Under the pieces are notes generated by a model. The model ran no database searches. It saw only the letters and a list, made by a program, of their open reading frames with translations, and was not told the origin of the DNA. Made by a program: the position numbers and the translations under genes. Positions 7,619-17,316 of a DNA stretch of 64,000 nt are shown piece after piece. Within the stretch, counting starts at the first letter, position 1; each line of letters starts with the position of its first letter. Source of the stretch: Microbacterium sp. LWO14-1.2 (GTDB taxonomy: Bacteria; Actinomycetota; Actinomycetes; Actinomycetales; Microbacteriaceae); contig NZ_CP151633.1 of NCBI RefSeq assembly GCF_038397715.1, positions 1,488,001 to 1,552,000 of the forward strand. Direction: 5' to 3'.

Positions 7619-8137
7619 TCAGTCCTGCGCGCCCGGCAGCGAGTGGAAGCGGCGGTCGATGTAGACGAGCGGGCGACCGGGGCGGCCGAGCAGCACCTCG
7701 TCGACCTCGGCGATGACGACGGTCGACGATCCGACGGCCACCGTGGTCATCGGGTGGCAGCGCATAGCGACGCGCGCCTCGCGCAGGTACGGCTCGCCGG
7801 TGGGCAGGGCGCTCCAGCCCTGCGCGTCGGTGAAGCGCTCTGCGCCGCTGATCGCGAAGCTCTGCGCGAGGTCGGAGTGCTCGTCGTCGATCAGGTGCAC
7901 GACGAAGCTGTCGGACGACAGGATCGCCCCGGCGCTGCCGGTGGCGCGGGTCACCGAGAACACGATCGCCGCGGGGTCGACCGCGACGGACGCAACGCTG
8001 GATGCCGTGAGCCCCACCGGTCCGTCGGGGGTCGTCGCCGTGATGATGGCGACGCCGGCGGGATGCTGTCGGAACGCGGCCTTGAGTCCTTCGCCGACGG
8101 GCGAGGGCACCGGTGCGGGCGGCGGTGTGGTGGTCAT
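7619..8137 (-). CDS. Flavin reductase-like FMN-binding protein
   Basis: The 172-residue protein has the split-barrel flavin reductase fold signature: [42 protein letters not shown] and a His-rich GYMR-like end ([10 protein letters not shown]). Such proteins reduce FMN/FAD with NAD(P)H for partner monooxygenases or bind FMN themselves. The start at 8137 overlaps the ferredoxin stop by four bases (ATGA), so the two are coupled. Placement behind a SoxR box with a ferredoxin suggests a redox-stress role; the partner enzyme is unknown. Confidence 0.85.
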   Translation of the reverse strand: MTTTPPPAPVPSPVGEGLKAAFRQHPAGVAIITATTPDGPVGLTASSVASVAVDPAAIVFSVTRATGSAGAILSSDSFVVHLIDDEHSDLAQSFAISGAERFTDAQGWSALPTGEPYLREARVAMRCHPMTTVAVGSSTVVIAEVDEVLLGRPGRPLVYIDRRFHSLPGAQD

Positions 8138-8460
8138 TCGTGTGCCTCCTGCGGCGGGAGTGCGGCGATGATCGGGTGGTCGTGCTCGATCATGCCGACC
8201 TTGGCGGCGCCACCGGGGGATCCGATGTCGTCGAAGAACTCGACGTTCGCCTTGTAGTAGTCCTGCCATTCTGGGGGCAGATCGTCTTCGTAGAAGATCG
8301 CCTCGACGGGGCAGACCGGTTCGCACGCTCCGCAGTCGACGCATTCGTCGGGGTGGATGTAGAGCGAGCGCTCGCCCTCGTAGATGCAGTCGACTGGGCA
8401 TTCGTCGATGCAGGCGCGGTCTTTGACGTCGACGCAGGGCAGCGCGATCACGTAGGTCAT
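8134..8460 (-). CDS. fdxA: Seven-iron ferredoxin
   Basis: The 108-residue protein starts [20 protein letters not shown]. One cysteine set (C-x7-C-x3-C) fits a [3Fe-4S] cluster, and [12 protein letters not shown] carries a [4Fe-4S] set, the pattern of FdxA-type 7Fe ferredoxins. The C-terminal extension with [15 protein letters not shown] is normal for the actinobacterial group. An AGGAAG site precedes the ATG. It is the first gene of a leftward operon directly next to the SoxR operator. Confidence 0.95.
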   Translation of the reverse strand: MTYVIALPCVDVKDRACIDECPVDCIYEGERSLYIHPDECVDCGACEPVCPVEAIFYEDDLPPEWQDYYKANVEFFDDIGSPGGAAKVGMIEHDHPIIAALPPQEAHE

Positions 8461-8496
8461 CGAGTGGTCTTCCTCCGAGGCACGGTTCCACCGTAA

Positions 8497-8518
8497 GACC
8501 TCAAGTACACTTGAGGTC
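8497..8518. promoter_or_regulatory. SoxR box
   Basis: A perfect-arm palindrome surrounds the core CCTCAAGTACACTTGAGG, nearly identical to the known SoxR box (CCTCAAGTTAACTTGAGG). It lies between the divergent fdxA and soxR genes, so one site can serve both promoters. Confidence 0.9.
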
Positions 8519-8534
8519 AAATCATGGAGACCCC

Positions 8535-9008
8535 TTGACAGCGCACAGCGATCCCGACCGCGCGCCGCACGCCGCCGACGAGCCGCTCACGATCGGCGAG
8601 ATGAGCCGGCGCACCGGCGTCGCCTCCTCGGCCCTGCACTTCTACGAGAGTCTGGGCCTCATCGCCTCGACCCGCACGCCGGGCAACCAGCGCCGGTACG
8701 CCAGGCACATGCTGCGCCGGGTGTCGCTCATCACGGTCGCGAAGCGCCTCGGCATCCCCCTCTCCGACGTGCAGGAGGCGTTCGCCGACGTCCCCCTCAC
8801 GCAGACCCCGAGCCACGACGACTGGCAGCGCGCATCGCGCCGGTGGAAGCGCGAGCTCGAGAAGCGCCGGGAGGGCATCGAGCGCCTCGAACGCGAGCTG
8901 ACCGGATGCATCGGCTGTGGCTGCCTGTCGATGAAGGCGTGCGGCCTGCTCAACCCCGACGACGCGCTCGGCAGCCAGGGCGCGGGGCCTCAGCGCCTGC
9001 AGGACTGA
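8535..9008 (+). CDS. soxR: Redox-sensitive MerR-family activator SoxR
   Basis: The 157-residue protein has a MerR DNA-binding domain ([21 protein letters not shown]), a dimerisation helix, and the [2Fe-2S] binding motif [12 protein letters not shown] near residues 130-141, followed by GLLNPDD. SoxR senses redox-cycling compounds through this cluster. The start chosen is TTG at 8535 with GGAGA five bases before it; the upstream frame would run into the operator. It is divergent from fdxA and shares the SoxR box at 8497-8518. Confidence 0.94.
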   Translation: MTAHSDPDRAPHAADEPLTIGEMSRRTGVASSALHFYESLGLIASTRTPGNQRRYARHMLRRVSLITVAKRLGIPLSDVQEAFADVPLTQTPSHDDWQRASRRWKRELEKRREGIERLERELTGCIGCGCLSMKACGLLNPDDALGSQGAGPQRLQD

Positions 9009-9032
9009 GGCGGGTCGGCCCTCCCGCCCGCG

Positions 9033-9256
9033 CCGTCGAAACCCACCTCGCGCGTCGAGGCCCACCACGCCACTCGTCGCGGGTGGTGGGCCTCGGCGGG
9101 AAGGGTGGGCCTCGGCGGGGCGGTGGGCCCCGGTCGCCGAAACCCACCTTGCGCGTCGAGGCCCACCACGCCACTCGTCGCGGGCGGTGGGCCTCGGCGG
9201 GAGTGGTGGGCCTCGACGGGAGTGGTGGGCCTCGACGCGGGGGCGGTGGGCCCCGG
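9033..9256. repeat. Family B repeat, tandem double copy
   Basis: Two near-identical blocks of about 100-120 bp follow each other (9033-9133 and 9134-9256). Each has direct units such as TCGAGGCCCACCACGCCACT followed by multiple inverted units of the form GGTGGGCCTCGGCGGG. The block fills the space between soxR and the convergent GH3 gene. Confidence 0.85.
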
Positions 9257-9263
9257 CGCCGGG

Positions 9264-11510
9264 CTACACCACCGTGAACGACGCGGACAGCAGCGACTGC
9301 TCGCGCGAACTCGGTCCGACGAGCAGGGCGAACTCCCCCGGCTCCACGAGGCGCACACCGGCCGCGTCGACGATCGAGCACTCGGCCACGGGCAGGTCTA
9401 CCCGCACGATGCGGCTCTCCCCCGGCGCGAGGTCGACCTGTCGGTAGGCCTTGAGCTCGCGGTCGGTCCAGCTGACGCTCGTCACGACGTCGCGCACGTA
9501 CACCTGCACGGTCTCGCGCACCGGACGCGATCCGGTGTTCGTCACGGTGACCTCCGCCACCACGGTGTCGCCGAGCGCGAGCGGCCCCTCCGACACCACG
9601 AGATCCGAGTACGCCACGGTCGAGTACGACAGCCCCTCGCCGAACGCCCAGGCGGGCGACTGCGTGAGGTCGGCGTACCGGTCGCCGTGCTGCCCGCGGA
9701 TCTGGTTGTAGTACGTCGGCTGCTGTCCCACGTGACGCGCGAACGAGATCGGCAGGCGTCCAGACGGCTCGACGGCTCCCGTGACGATCTCCGCGAGCGC
9801 CCTGCCGCCCTGCATGCCGGGATTCGCCGCCCAGATGACGGCTGCGGCCTGCGAGACGGATGCGGGAAGCACGAGCGGCTTCGACGCCAGCAGCACGACG
9901 ACGACGGGCTTCCCGGTCGCGATCAACGCGTCGAGCAGGGCGTTCTGCCCCCCGATCAGCTCGAGCGTCGCGGTCGAGCGGCCCTCTCCCACGAGCTCGA
10001 TGCGGTCTCCCACGACGGCGACGACGACATCGGATGCCGAGGCTGCGGCGACCGCCTCGGCGATCAGCGCCTCGTCGGGTGTGGCGGGCACGACGACCGG
10101 AGGGCGCGGCTGCCCGTCGGGGAACGTCGACCCGCGGGGGTCCTCCTCGAGCGTGAGGATGTCGGCGCCGCGCGCGTGCGTCACGGTCCAGCCCTCGACG
10201 CCGGAGAGGCCGTCGAGCACGGTGGTGATCATGTCGCGGGGCTGGCCGTCGAGCCACCCTGCCTGGCCGGACCCTCCCGCCCAGTCGCCGAGCTGCGTCT
10301 GCGCGTCGTCGGCGAGCGGACCGACCACCGCCACAGACAGCGGGGCGGCGGGCGAGAGCGGCAGTGTGCCGTCGTTCTCGAGCAGCACGAGCGAGCGCCG
10401 GGCGATCTCGAGGTTCAGGTCGGCATGCGCGGGGCTGCCGACGACGGCATCCCGTCCGTCCTGCGGCAGCCGCGGATCTTCGAACAGGCCGAGCTCGAAC
10501 TTGAGCGTGAGGATGCGGGCGACCGCGGTGTCGAAGTCGCTGGACGACAGCATCCCCCGGGCGACCGCGTCGAGCGCCCCCTCGAAGAACCCCGGCGTCG
10601 TCATGACCATGTCGTTGCCGGCCTTCACCGCCGCGGCGGCGGCGTGCGTGTAATCGGGCTGCACCTGCTGCTCCCACACCATGCGGCCGACGTTGTCCCA
10701 GTCGGTGATGAGCGTGCCGGTGTACCCCCACTCGCCGCGCAGCACGTCGCTGAGCAGCCAGTCGTTGACGGTGATCGGCACGCCGTCGGTGGTCTGGTAG
10801 CCGAGCATGAAGGTGCGGCATCCCTCGCGCGCGACGCGCTCGAACGGCGGAAGGAACCACGAGCGCAGCTTGCGCCGCGAGATGTCGGCCTCGCTCGCGT
10901 CGCGTCCGCCCTGCGTCTCGGAGTATCCGGCGAAGTGCTTGGCGGTCGCGAGGATCGCGGTCGGGTCGTCGAGACCATCGCCCTGGTACCCCCGCACCAT
11001 GGCCGAGGCGAGCTCGCCGATGAGGAACGGGTCCTCTCCGAACGTCTCGTCGACGCGACCCCAGCGCAGATCGCGGGCGATGCACAGCACCGGCGAGAAG
11101 GTCCAGTGGATGCCGGTCGCGGCGACCTCGACCGCGGTGGCGCGAGCCACTCTCTCGACGAGCTCGGCATCCCACGACGCCGCCATGCCCAGCTGGGTCG
11201 GGTAGATCGTGGCGCCCGGCCAGAACGAGTGCCCGTGGATGCAGTCCTCGCCGACGAGCAGCGGGATGCGCAGCCGCGTCTGCGCCGTCAGCTCGTTCGC
11301 GCGGATCAGCCGCTCGGGCGAGGTGTGCAGGATCGACCCGACATGACGACGCAGGACGTGGTCGTCGAGATCGTCGCGGGCGTCGAGCTGCAGCATCTGC
11401 CCGACCTTCTCCTCGACCGTCATGCGGTCGAGGAGATCGGCGACGCGGGCCGCGATGGGCAGTTCGGGGTCGAGGTAGGGCAGGGATTCGGTCAGGGTGG
11501 GAGAGGTCAT
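9264..11510 (-). CDS. GH3 beta-glucosidase
   Basis: This enzyme (748 aa, no signal peptide, so cytoplasmic) cleaves terminal beta-glucosides. It shows the GH3 N-terminal barrel (EEKVGQMLQLDARDD, WTFSPVLCIARDLRWGR, GEDPFLIGELA, KHFAGYSETQGGRD), the nucleophile in LITDWDN (Asp270), then the alpha/beta sandwich domain and a C-terminal fibronectin-like domain (VTVTNTGSRPVRETVQVYVRD). The ATG at 11510 overlaps the upstream permease stop by one base, so it is the last gene of the importer operon. The imported substrate is therefore probably a beta-linked oligosaccharide such as cellobiose or a xylan/xyloglucan fragment. Confidence 0.93.
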   Translation of the reverse strand: MTSPTLTESLPYLDPELPIAARVADLLDRMTVEEKVGQMLQLDARDDLDDHVLRRHVGSILHTSPERLIRANELTAQTRLRIPLLVGEDCIHGHSFWPGATIYPTQLGMAASWDAELVERVARATAVEVAATGIHWTFSPVLCIARDLRWGRVDETFGEDPFLIGELASAMVRGYQGDGLDDPTAILATAKHFAGYSETQGGRDASEADISRRKLRSWFLPPFERVAREGCRTFMLGYQTTDGVPITVNDWLLSDVLRGEWGYTGTLITDWDNVGRMVWEQQVQPDYTHAAAAAVKAGNDMVMTTPGFFEGALDAVARGMLSSSDFDTAVARILTLKFELGLFEDPRLPQDGRDAVVGSPAHADLNLEIARRSLVLLENDGTLPLSPAAPLSVAVVGPLADDAQTQLGDWAGGSGQAGWLDGQPRDMITTVLDGLSGVEGWTVTHARGADILTLEEDPRGSTFPDGQPRPPVVVPATPDEALIAEAVAAASASDVVVAVVGDRIELVGEGRSTATLELIGGQNALLDALIATGKPVVVVLLASKPLVLPASVSQAAAVIWAANPGMQGGRALAEIVTGAVEPSGRLPISFARHVGQQPTYYNQIRGQHGDRYADLTQSPAWAFGEGLSYSTVAYSDLVVSEGPLALGDTVVAEVTVTNTGSRPVRETVQVYVRDVVTSVSWTDRELKAYRQVDLAPGESRIVRVDLPVAECSIVDAAGVRLVEPGEFALLVGPSSREQSLLSASFTVV

Positions 11511-12604
11511 CACTTGGGGTTCTCGGTGTGCGGGTCGTTCGGGGCGGGCGGCGCGGACGCCGGGGTCGGGATGCTGCGCACCGCCGTCACCGGGTCGTTC
11601 ACGTTCAAGCCCTTCTTCTTCATGGCTCGGGCCCGCTCGCCCGCGGAGCGCAGTCGCGGGTTGACGTACTCGTCGATGCCGAAGTTGATGAGCGAGAGCG
11701 CGACGCCGATGATCGCGATGCAGAGTCCGGCCGGCACGTACCACCACCACAGCCGCGGGAAGGCGCCGTTCTGCTGCGCCCAGAAGAGGATCGTGCCCCA
11801 GTTGAGGTTGCTCACGGGGATCACGCCGATGAAGGCGAGCGTGGTGAGGCCGAGGATCGCGGCGGTGACGGTGCCGACGAAGCTCGACGCGATGAGCGCC
11901 ATGAGGTTCGGCAGCATCTCGACCGTGATGATGCGCCGCAGCGGCTCGCCGTTCGCACGGGCCGCCTGGATGAAGTCCCGGTTGCGCAGCGACATGGTCT
12001 GCGCGCGCAGCACGCGCGCGCCCCATGCCCAGCCGGTGAGCCCGAGCACGGCGGCGATCACGATGAGCGGTGGGTTCTCGAACTGCGACGCGACGATGAT
12101 GATCAGCGGGATGCCGGGGATCACGAGGAACACGTTGGTCAGCGCCGACAGCGACTCGCTCTTCCACCCGCGCACGTATCCGGCGATCACGCCGATCGTG
12201 ATGGCGATGAGGGTCGCGATGATCGCCGACAGGAAGCCGACCACGACCACGCCGCGGGTGCCGAAGATGATCTGGCTGAGCACGTCCTCTCCCATGTGGG
12301 TGGTGCCGAGCCAGTGCTCGAACGAGGGCGGCTGGCGCAGAGCCGTGCGGTCCTTCTGCGTCGCCCCGTACGGCGCGATGAGCGGAGCGAAGATCGCCAC
12401 GAGCACGAACACCCCGAGGATGATCAGGCCGGCGATGGACTTGCGGTTGCGGAACATCGCGAACGCCTGCGCCAACTGCGACCAGAACGTCTTGCGCGGG
12501 GGCTGGTCGGCGCCGGCCGTGCGGAAGGTCGCCGTCTCCGGCATCCCGGTGGCGAGGGCGCTGCCGTCGGGTGCGGTGGTGTCCGACTGGGTGGGGACGC
12601 TCAT
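11510..12604 (-). CDS. Family 5 ABC transporter permease, DppC-like
   Basis: The 364-residue membrane protein belongs to the dipeptide/oligopeptide permease group that in several bacteria also imports oligosaccharides. An N-terminal cytoplasmic tail of about 50 residues precedes KSIAGLIILGVFVLVAIFAPL, then HWLGTTHMGEDVLSQIIFG, a signature of DppC proteins, and the coupling loop around RAQTMSLRNRDFIQAARANG. Six transmembrane segments can be seen. It starts just after the DppB-like gene ends and overlaps the GH3 start. Confidence 0.92.
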   Translation of the reverse strand: MSVPTQSDTTAPDGSALATGMPETATFRTAGADQPPRKTFWSQLAQAFAMFRNRKSIAGLIILGVFVLVAIFAPLIAPYGATQKDRTALRQPPSFEHWLGTTHMGEDVLSQIIFGTRGVVVVGFLSAIIATLIAITIGVIAGYVRGWKSESLSALTNVFLVIPGIPLIIIVASQFENPPLIVIAAVLGLTGWAWGARVLRAQTMSLRNRDFIQAARANGEPLRRIITVEMLPNLMALIASSFVGTVTAAILGLTTLAFIGVIPVSNLNWGTILFWAQQNGAFPRLWWWYVPAGLCIAIIGVALSLINFGIDEYVNPRLRSAGERARAMKKKGLNVNDPVTAVRSIPTPASAPPAPNDPHTENPK

Positions 12605-12605
12605 G

Positions 12606-13706
12606 TCAGGCCTCCGTCTGGCGCGTGCGCGGGTCGAGGTATGCGTAGACGATGTCGGCGAGGATGTTGGCGATCAGCACCGACAGGGTTATCACGAGGA
12701 ACACGCCCTGCATGAGAGCGAAGTCCTTCGCGTTGGTGGCGTCGAGCAGCAGCTTGCCGACGCCGGGGTAGCTGAACACCATCTCCATGACGATGGTGCC
12801 GCCGACGATGAAGCCGATCGACAGCGCGAAGCTCTGGATCTGCGGCAGCACCGCGTTGCGGGCGGCGTAGGCCCACAGCACCCGGCGGTTCGGCATGCCC
12901 TTGGCCTGCGCGACGGTGATGTAGTCCTCGTCGAGCACGGTCAGCATCATGTTGCGCATGCCCAGCATCCAGCCGCCGAGCGAGGCGATGATGATGGTGA
13001 CCGCGGGCAGCGTGCCATGCACGATGACCTGGCCGATGAAGTCGAGGCTCCACTCCGGCGACTGCCCCTTGTCGTAGGCGTGCGACGACGGGAACCACTT
13101 CAGGGTCGACGAGAACACCGCGATCGCGATGAGACCGAGCCAGAAGTACGGGATGGTGTTGAAGAACGTCGTGATCGGGATGAGGGCGTCGAGCCGGCTC
13201 CCCCGCTTCCACCCGACGATCGCGCCGCCCACCGTGCCCAGCGCGAACGAGATGATCGTCGCGAGGCCGACGAGGCCGAGGGTCCACGGCAGCGCGGCAC
13301 CGAGCACCTCGGCCACGGGCCGCAGGCCGTGCAGCGTCGAGATGCCGAGGTCGCCGCGGAGCAGGGTGGCCCAGTACTCGACGTACTGCTGCCACAGCGA
13401 CTTGTCGGAGTCGATGCCGAGCAGGATGCGGAGGGATTCCGCCGCCTCGGGACTGACGTTGCGGTTGCGGGCGAGGTACGAGCTGACCGCGTCGCCCTTC
13501 ATGAACCGCGGCAGGAAGAAGTTGATCGTGATGGCCGCCCACAGGGTGAACAGGTAGAAGCCGGCGCGCCCCACGAAGAAGCGCCACGGCACGATCTTGC
13601 GGCCCTTCCGGGCGGCGGTCGCCGTGGTGCCGACCTCCAGCGCGTCCGGCCTGCCGTCCTCGGGATTCAACCCGGTCTGCCCGAGCTCGGGCGATGCGGT
13701 GGTCAC
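12606..13706 (-). CDS. Family 5 ABC transporter permease, DppB-like
   Basis: The 366-residue membrane protein has the DppB layout: a first helix after a basic tail, a large periplasmic loop (LRILLGIDSDKSLWQQYVEY, LLRGDLGIST), and the coupling loop MMLTVLDEDYITVAQAKGMP. It ends with VYAYLDPRTR, typical of this subunit. Its start overlaps the stop of the upstream ATPase gene by four bases (ATGA). Confidence 0.92.
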   Translation of the reverse strand: MTTASPELGQTGLNPEDGRPDALEVGTTATAARKGRKIVPWRFFVGRAGFYLFTLWAAITINFFLPRFMKGDAVSSYLARNRNVSPEAAESLRILLGIDSDKSLWQQYVEYWATLLRGDLGISTLHGLRPVAEVLGAALPWTLGLVGLATIISFALGTVGGAIVGWKRGSRLDALIPITTFFNTIPYFWLGLIAIAVFSSTLKWFPSSHAYDKGQSPEWSLDFIGQVIVHGTLPAVTIIIASLGGWMLGMRNMMLTVLDEDYITVAQAKGMPNRRVLWAYAARNAVLPQIQSFALSIGFIVGGTIVMEMVFSYPGVGKLLLDATNAKDFALMQGVFLVITLSVLIANILADIVYAYLDPRTRQTEA

Positions 13707-14520
13707 TGGGCTCCTCCTGGGTTGCCGACGCCGTGGTGTCCGGCCGAGGCGAAGTGCTTCTCGGGATCGGGCGATGCCGCCCGCAGCTCGCGGGTGTACG
13801 GGTCCTGCGGGTCGAGGATGACGTCGTCGGCGTCGCCGTACTCGACGACGCGACCCTGGTTCAGCACCATGATCTCGTCACTGAAGTGACGGGCCGTCGC
13901 GAGGTCGTGCGTGATGTACAGCACCCCGAGCCCCTCCTCGCGCTGCAGGTCGGCGAGCAGCGTGAGCACCCCGAGGCGGATCGACACGTCGAGCATCGAC
14001 ACGGGCTCGTCGGCGACGAGCAGTGTCGGGCGGGATGCCAGGGCGCGCGCGATAGCGACCCGCTGACGCTGACCGCCGGACAGCTCGTGCGGACGGCGGT
14101 CGATCACGGCATCCGCGTCGAGGCGCACGCGCTCGAGGAGGCGGCGCACCTCGGCCTCGGTCTCCTTCTTCGGCACGACGTCGTCGAGGCGGATGGGGCG
14201 CTCCAGGTGGTACCGGATGGAGTGGTACGGGTTGAGCGAGGCGAACGGATCCTGGAAGACCATGCGCAGCTGCTGACGGTAGGCGCGCAGGCCCTTGCCG
14301 CGCCGCGGGATCGGCTTGCCGTCGAGGCGCACCTCTCCGCTGGTCGGCGTCTCGAGCTGGGTCAGGATCTTCGCGATCGTCGACTTGCCGCTGCCCGACT
14401 GCCCGACGAGTCCGATCGTGCGGCCGGAGGTGAGGGTGAAGCTGACGTCGTCGAGGGCCCTGAGCTGCCCGGCTCCTCGGACGTTGTAGACCTTCGTGAC
14501 GTTCGCGAATTCGAGGGTGG

Positions 14521-14524
<4 letters not shown>
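13703..14524 (-). CDS. Oligopeptide/oligosaccharide ABC ATPase, DppF-like
   Basis: The 273-residue ATPase has the Walker A motif GLVGQSGSGKSTIAKIL, signature motif LSGGQRQRVAIARALA and Walker B LLVADEPVSMLD. FQDPFASLNPYHSI is the Q-loop region typical of DppF/OppF. It shares a four-base overlap with the DppD-like gene upstream and powers the same importer. Confidence 0.93.
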
Positions 14525-15345
<821 letters not shown>

Positions 15346-15372
15346 GAGTGGTGTCCTTCGTCGGGTGCTGAA

Positions 15373-15489
15373 CACCCGGTCGTTGAGCGAGCGGAGCGAG
15401 ACGAGACGCGCTGCGCCTGCGTGCGACGTTCCGCACCGGGGCGGACGCGTTTCCTCTCGGTCCTTCGGTCCTCGCTCAACGACCGGGTG
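15373..15489 (-). terminator. Long hairpin between binding protein and DppD-like ATPase
   Basis: The arms CACCCGGTCGTTGAGCGAG (15373-15391) and its exact complement (15471-15489) form a 19-bp perfect stem around a 79-nt loop. The left part reads GAGCGGAGCGAGACGAGACG, a family F repeat also found in kdpB. Its place after the binding-protein stop suggests partial termination or mRNA protection, so that more binding protein than transporter is made. Confidence 0.65.
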
Positions 15490-15499
15490 AGGCTGCTTC

Positions 15500-17164
15500 T
15501 TACTCGGCCGGCTTCAGCTTCGTGAGGATCTGCACGATGTTCTGCTGCGTCGGGTCGGCCGACGCGTACGGGTCCTCCTCCGAGGGCCACCCCACGTAGT
15601 TGCGGGTGTTGAACTCGCCGAGCAGCGGGTGGGCTCCGAGCGGGATCGCCGGCACCTGTGCGACGAACGTCTTCTGCAGGATGTCGAGGGCGGCGGTGCG
15701 CTCCTCGTCGGACGACGCGTTGGCGTAGGCGTTCAGCGCCTCGGTCGCGGCGGGGTCGTCGAAGCGGCCGAAGTTGAAGCCGGCGACGCCCTCGGGCGAG
15801 ATCCAGCGCGGGTCCATGGTCGACGTGTAGAGGCCGTAGGCCGTGCCGCTGTCCTCCAGCCAGTGGATGATGGCCGAGAACGTGCCGTTGTCGCGCGGGT
15901 CGGCCCAGCCGCCCCAGTCGGGCATGTCGATCTTGACCTCGGCGCCGATGCCCTCCTTGACGTCCTCGGCGATGAGCTCCTGGGCGGTGTTCCAGTCGCT
16001 CCAGCCGGAGGGCACGGAGAGGGTGAACGAGACGGGGGTGCCGTCGGGGTCGATCAGCGCGTCGTCCTTCCACGTGTAGCCGGCGGACTCGAGCAGATCG
16101 CGCGCCTTCTCGGCATCCACCGAGTAGTCCTGGCCCTGGAACTCCGGCTGGATCTCGTCGTCGAGGATCGACGACAGACCGGTGACCGACCACACGGGCT
16201 CGCTCGCACCCTCGCGGGCGATGTCGACGTAGGCGTCGCGGTCGATGACCCAGGCGAGCGCCTGGCGGAAGACGACGTCGTCGAACGGCTTCTGCTGCAG
16301 GTTCATGAACAGGGTCGCGGAACCCGTCGTCGGGGCCGCCCAGAACTTGTTGTGCTCGGGGTCGGCGTCGAGGAACTGCTCCTGGATCTGCGGGATGAAC
16401 GCCTGCGCCCAATCAGCCTCGCCCTGCGACAGCGCGGTCGTCAGCGCCGTGTTGTCGCCGTACGAGACGTAGTGCAGCTCGGGCACGGCCAGGTCGCCGC
16501 CCCAGTAATCGTCGCGAGCCTCGAGGGTGACCGACTCGGTCGACCAGTTCGAGAGCGCGTAGGGTCCGGTGCCGACCAGGTCGTCGCCCTTGACGGGGTC
16601 GGTGGCCGGGTCGTCGAGGTTCTCCCAGATGTGCTTGGGAACGATCGGCACGTGCAGCACGCGCGCCTGGTTCACGAACTTCGACTCGCCGAAGGTGAGG
16701 GTCACGGCGTCTCCGTCGACGGTGGCGCTCTCGAACTTCAGGCCGGCGGTGTCGAGCGCGGGCGTCGAGACGAGCTCGTAGGTGTAGACGATGTCGTCGG
16801 CGGTGAAGGGCTCGCCGTCGCTCCAGGTGACGTCCTTGCGGGGGACGACGGTCAGCGCGGTGTAGTCGTCGTTCCACTCGATGCTCTCGGCGAGCCAGGG
16901 GGTGACGCCGCGGTCGCCGGTCTGGTTGACGAGGCCGAGGGTCTCGAAGATGACCTTGCCGTAGCCGTACTTCGACGCCGACGAGTCGCCGACGAAGGGG
17001 TTGTTCGACTCGGTGGTGATCGCGCCGTCGGGCTTCGCGATCGTGAGGGCGGCGCCGCCGTCGGAGTCGTCGCCGGACCCTCCGTCCGACGAGCATCCTG
17101 CGAGGACCGTGGCGCCGAGGGCGCCGACCGCGAGCGCGGCGATGAGGGACTTTCTGAGCTTCAT
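15500..17164 (-). CDS. Family 5 ABC solute-binding lipoprotein
   Basis: The 554-residue lipoprotein starts MKLRKSLIAALAVGALGATV with the lipobox LAGC and a Gly/Ser/Asp linker. The family 5 (SBP_bac_5) fold is visible in WLAESIEWNDDYTALTVVPR, DVTWSDGEPFTADDIVYTYE, FRQALAWVIDRDAYV and the C-terminal lobe. It is the first gene of the leftward importer operon that ends with the GH3 enzyme, so the ligand is likely an oligosaccharide rather than a peptide. The ligand itself cannot be read from sequence. Confidence 0.93.
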   Translation of the reverse strand: MKLRKSLIAALAVGALGATVLAGCSSDGGSGDDSDGGAALTIAKPDGAITTESNNPFVGDSSASKYGYGKVIFETLGLVNQTGDRGVTPWLAESIEWNDDYTALTVVPRKDVTWSDGEPFTADDIVYTYELVSTPALDTAGLKFESATVDGDAVTLTFGESKFVNQARVLHVPIVPKHIWENLDDPATDPVKGDDLVGTGPYALSNWSTESVTLEARDDYWGGDLAVPELHYVSYGDNTALTTALSQGEADWAQAFIPQIQEQFLDADPEHNKFWAAPTTGSATLFMNLQQKPFDDVVFRQALAWVIDRDAYVDIAREGASEPVWSVTGLSSILDDEIQPEFQGQDYSVDAEKARDLLESAGYTWKDDALIDPDGTPVSFTLSVPSGWSDWNTAQELIAEDVKEGIGAEVKIDMPDWGGWADPRDNGTFSAIIHWLEDSGTAYGLYTSTMDPRWISPEGVAGFNFGRFDDPAATEALNAYANASSDEERTAALDILQKTFVAQVPAIPLGAHPLLGEFNTRNYVGWPSEEDPYASADPTQQNIVQILTKLKPAE

Positions 17165-17231
17165 TGCTTCTCCTTGGGCACGGGTCGTTGTGCTGTGGGC
17201 GACGGATGCTCGGGCATCCGCTCCTGTTTTG

Positions 17232-17276
17232 CTTACTGGCGAGAAAGTAAGCTGGTGCGAGGTTACTCGTTAGTAA
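17232..17276. promoter_or_regulatory. Two inverted repeats, probable TetR operators
   Basis: CTTACT-N8-AGTAAG (17232-17251) and TTACT-N4-AGTAA (17263-17276) lie between the divergent binding-protein and TetR genes. They share the AGTAA half-site, so the divergent regulator probably binds both and controls the importer operon and itself. Confidence 0.6.
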
Positions 17277-17316
17277 GTAAGGTTGGCAAGTAGGGTCGTG
17301 CACGAGAGGAGGAGCC

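Noticed and set aside
7619..8491. A flavin reductase with a 118-residue N-terminal extension
   Set aside because: The extension is the wrong frame of the ferredoxin gene; the start at 8137 overlaps the ferredoxin stop by four bases as usual in operons.
9033..9256. Regular repeats resembling a CRISPR array
   Set aside because: The units are inverted as well as direct, spacing is irregular, there are no unique spacers of constant length, and no cas genes are near.
9105..13889. A very long open frame (1594 codons) on the plus strand across the GH3 and permease genes
   Set aside because: It is antisense to clearly conserved genes and its translation is Arg/His/Gly-rich low-complexity sequence, as expected for a shadow frame in high-GC DNA.
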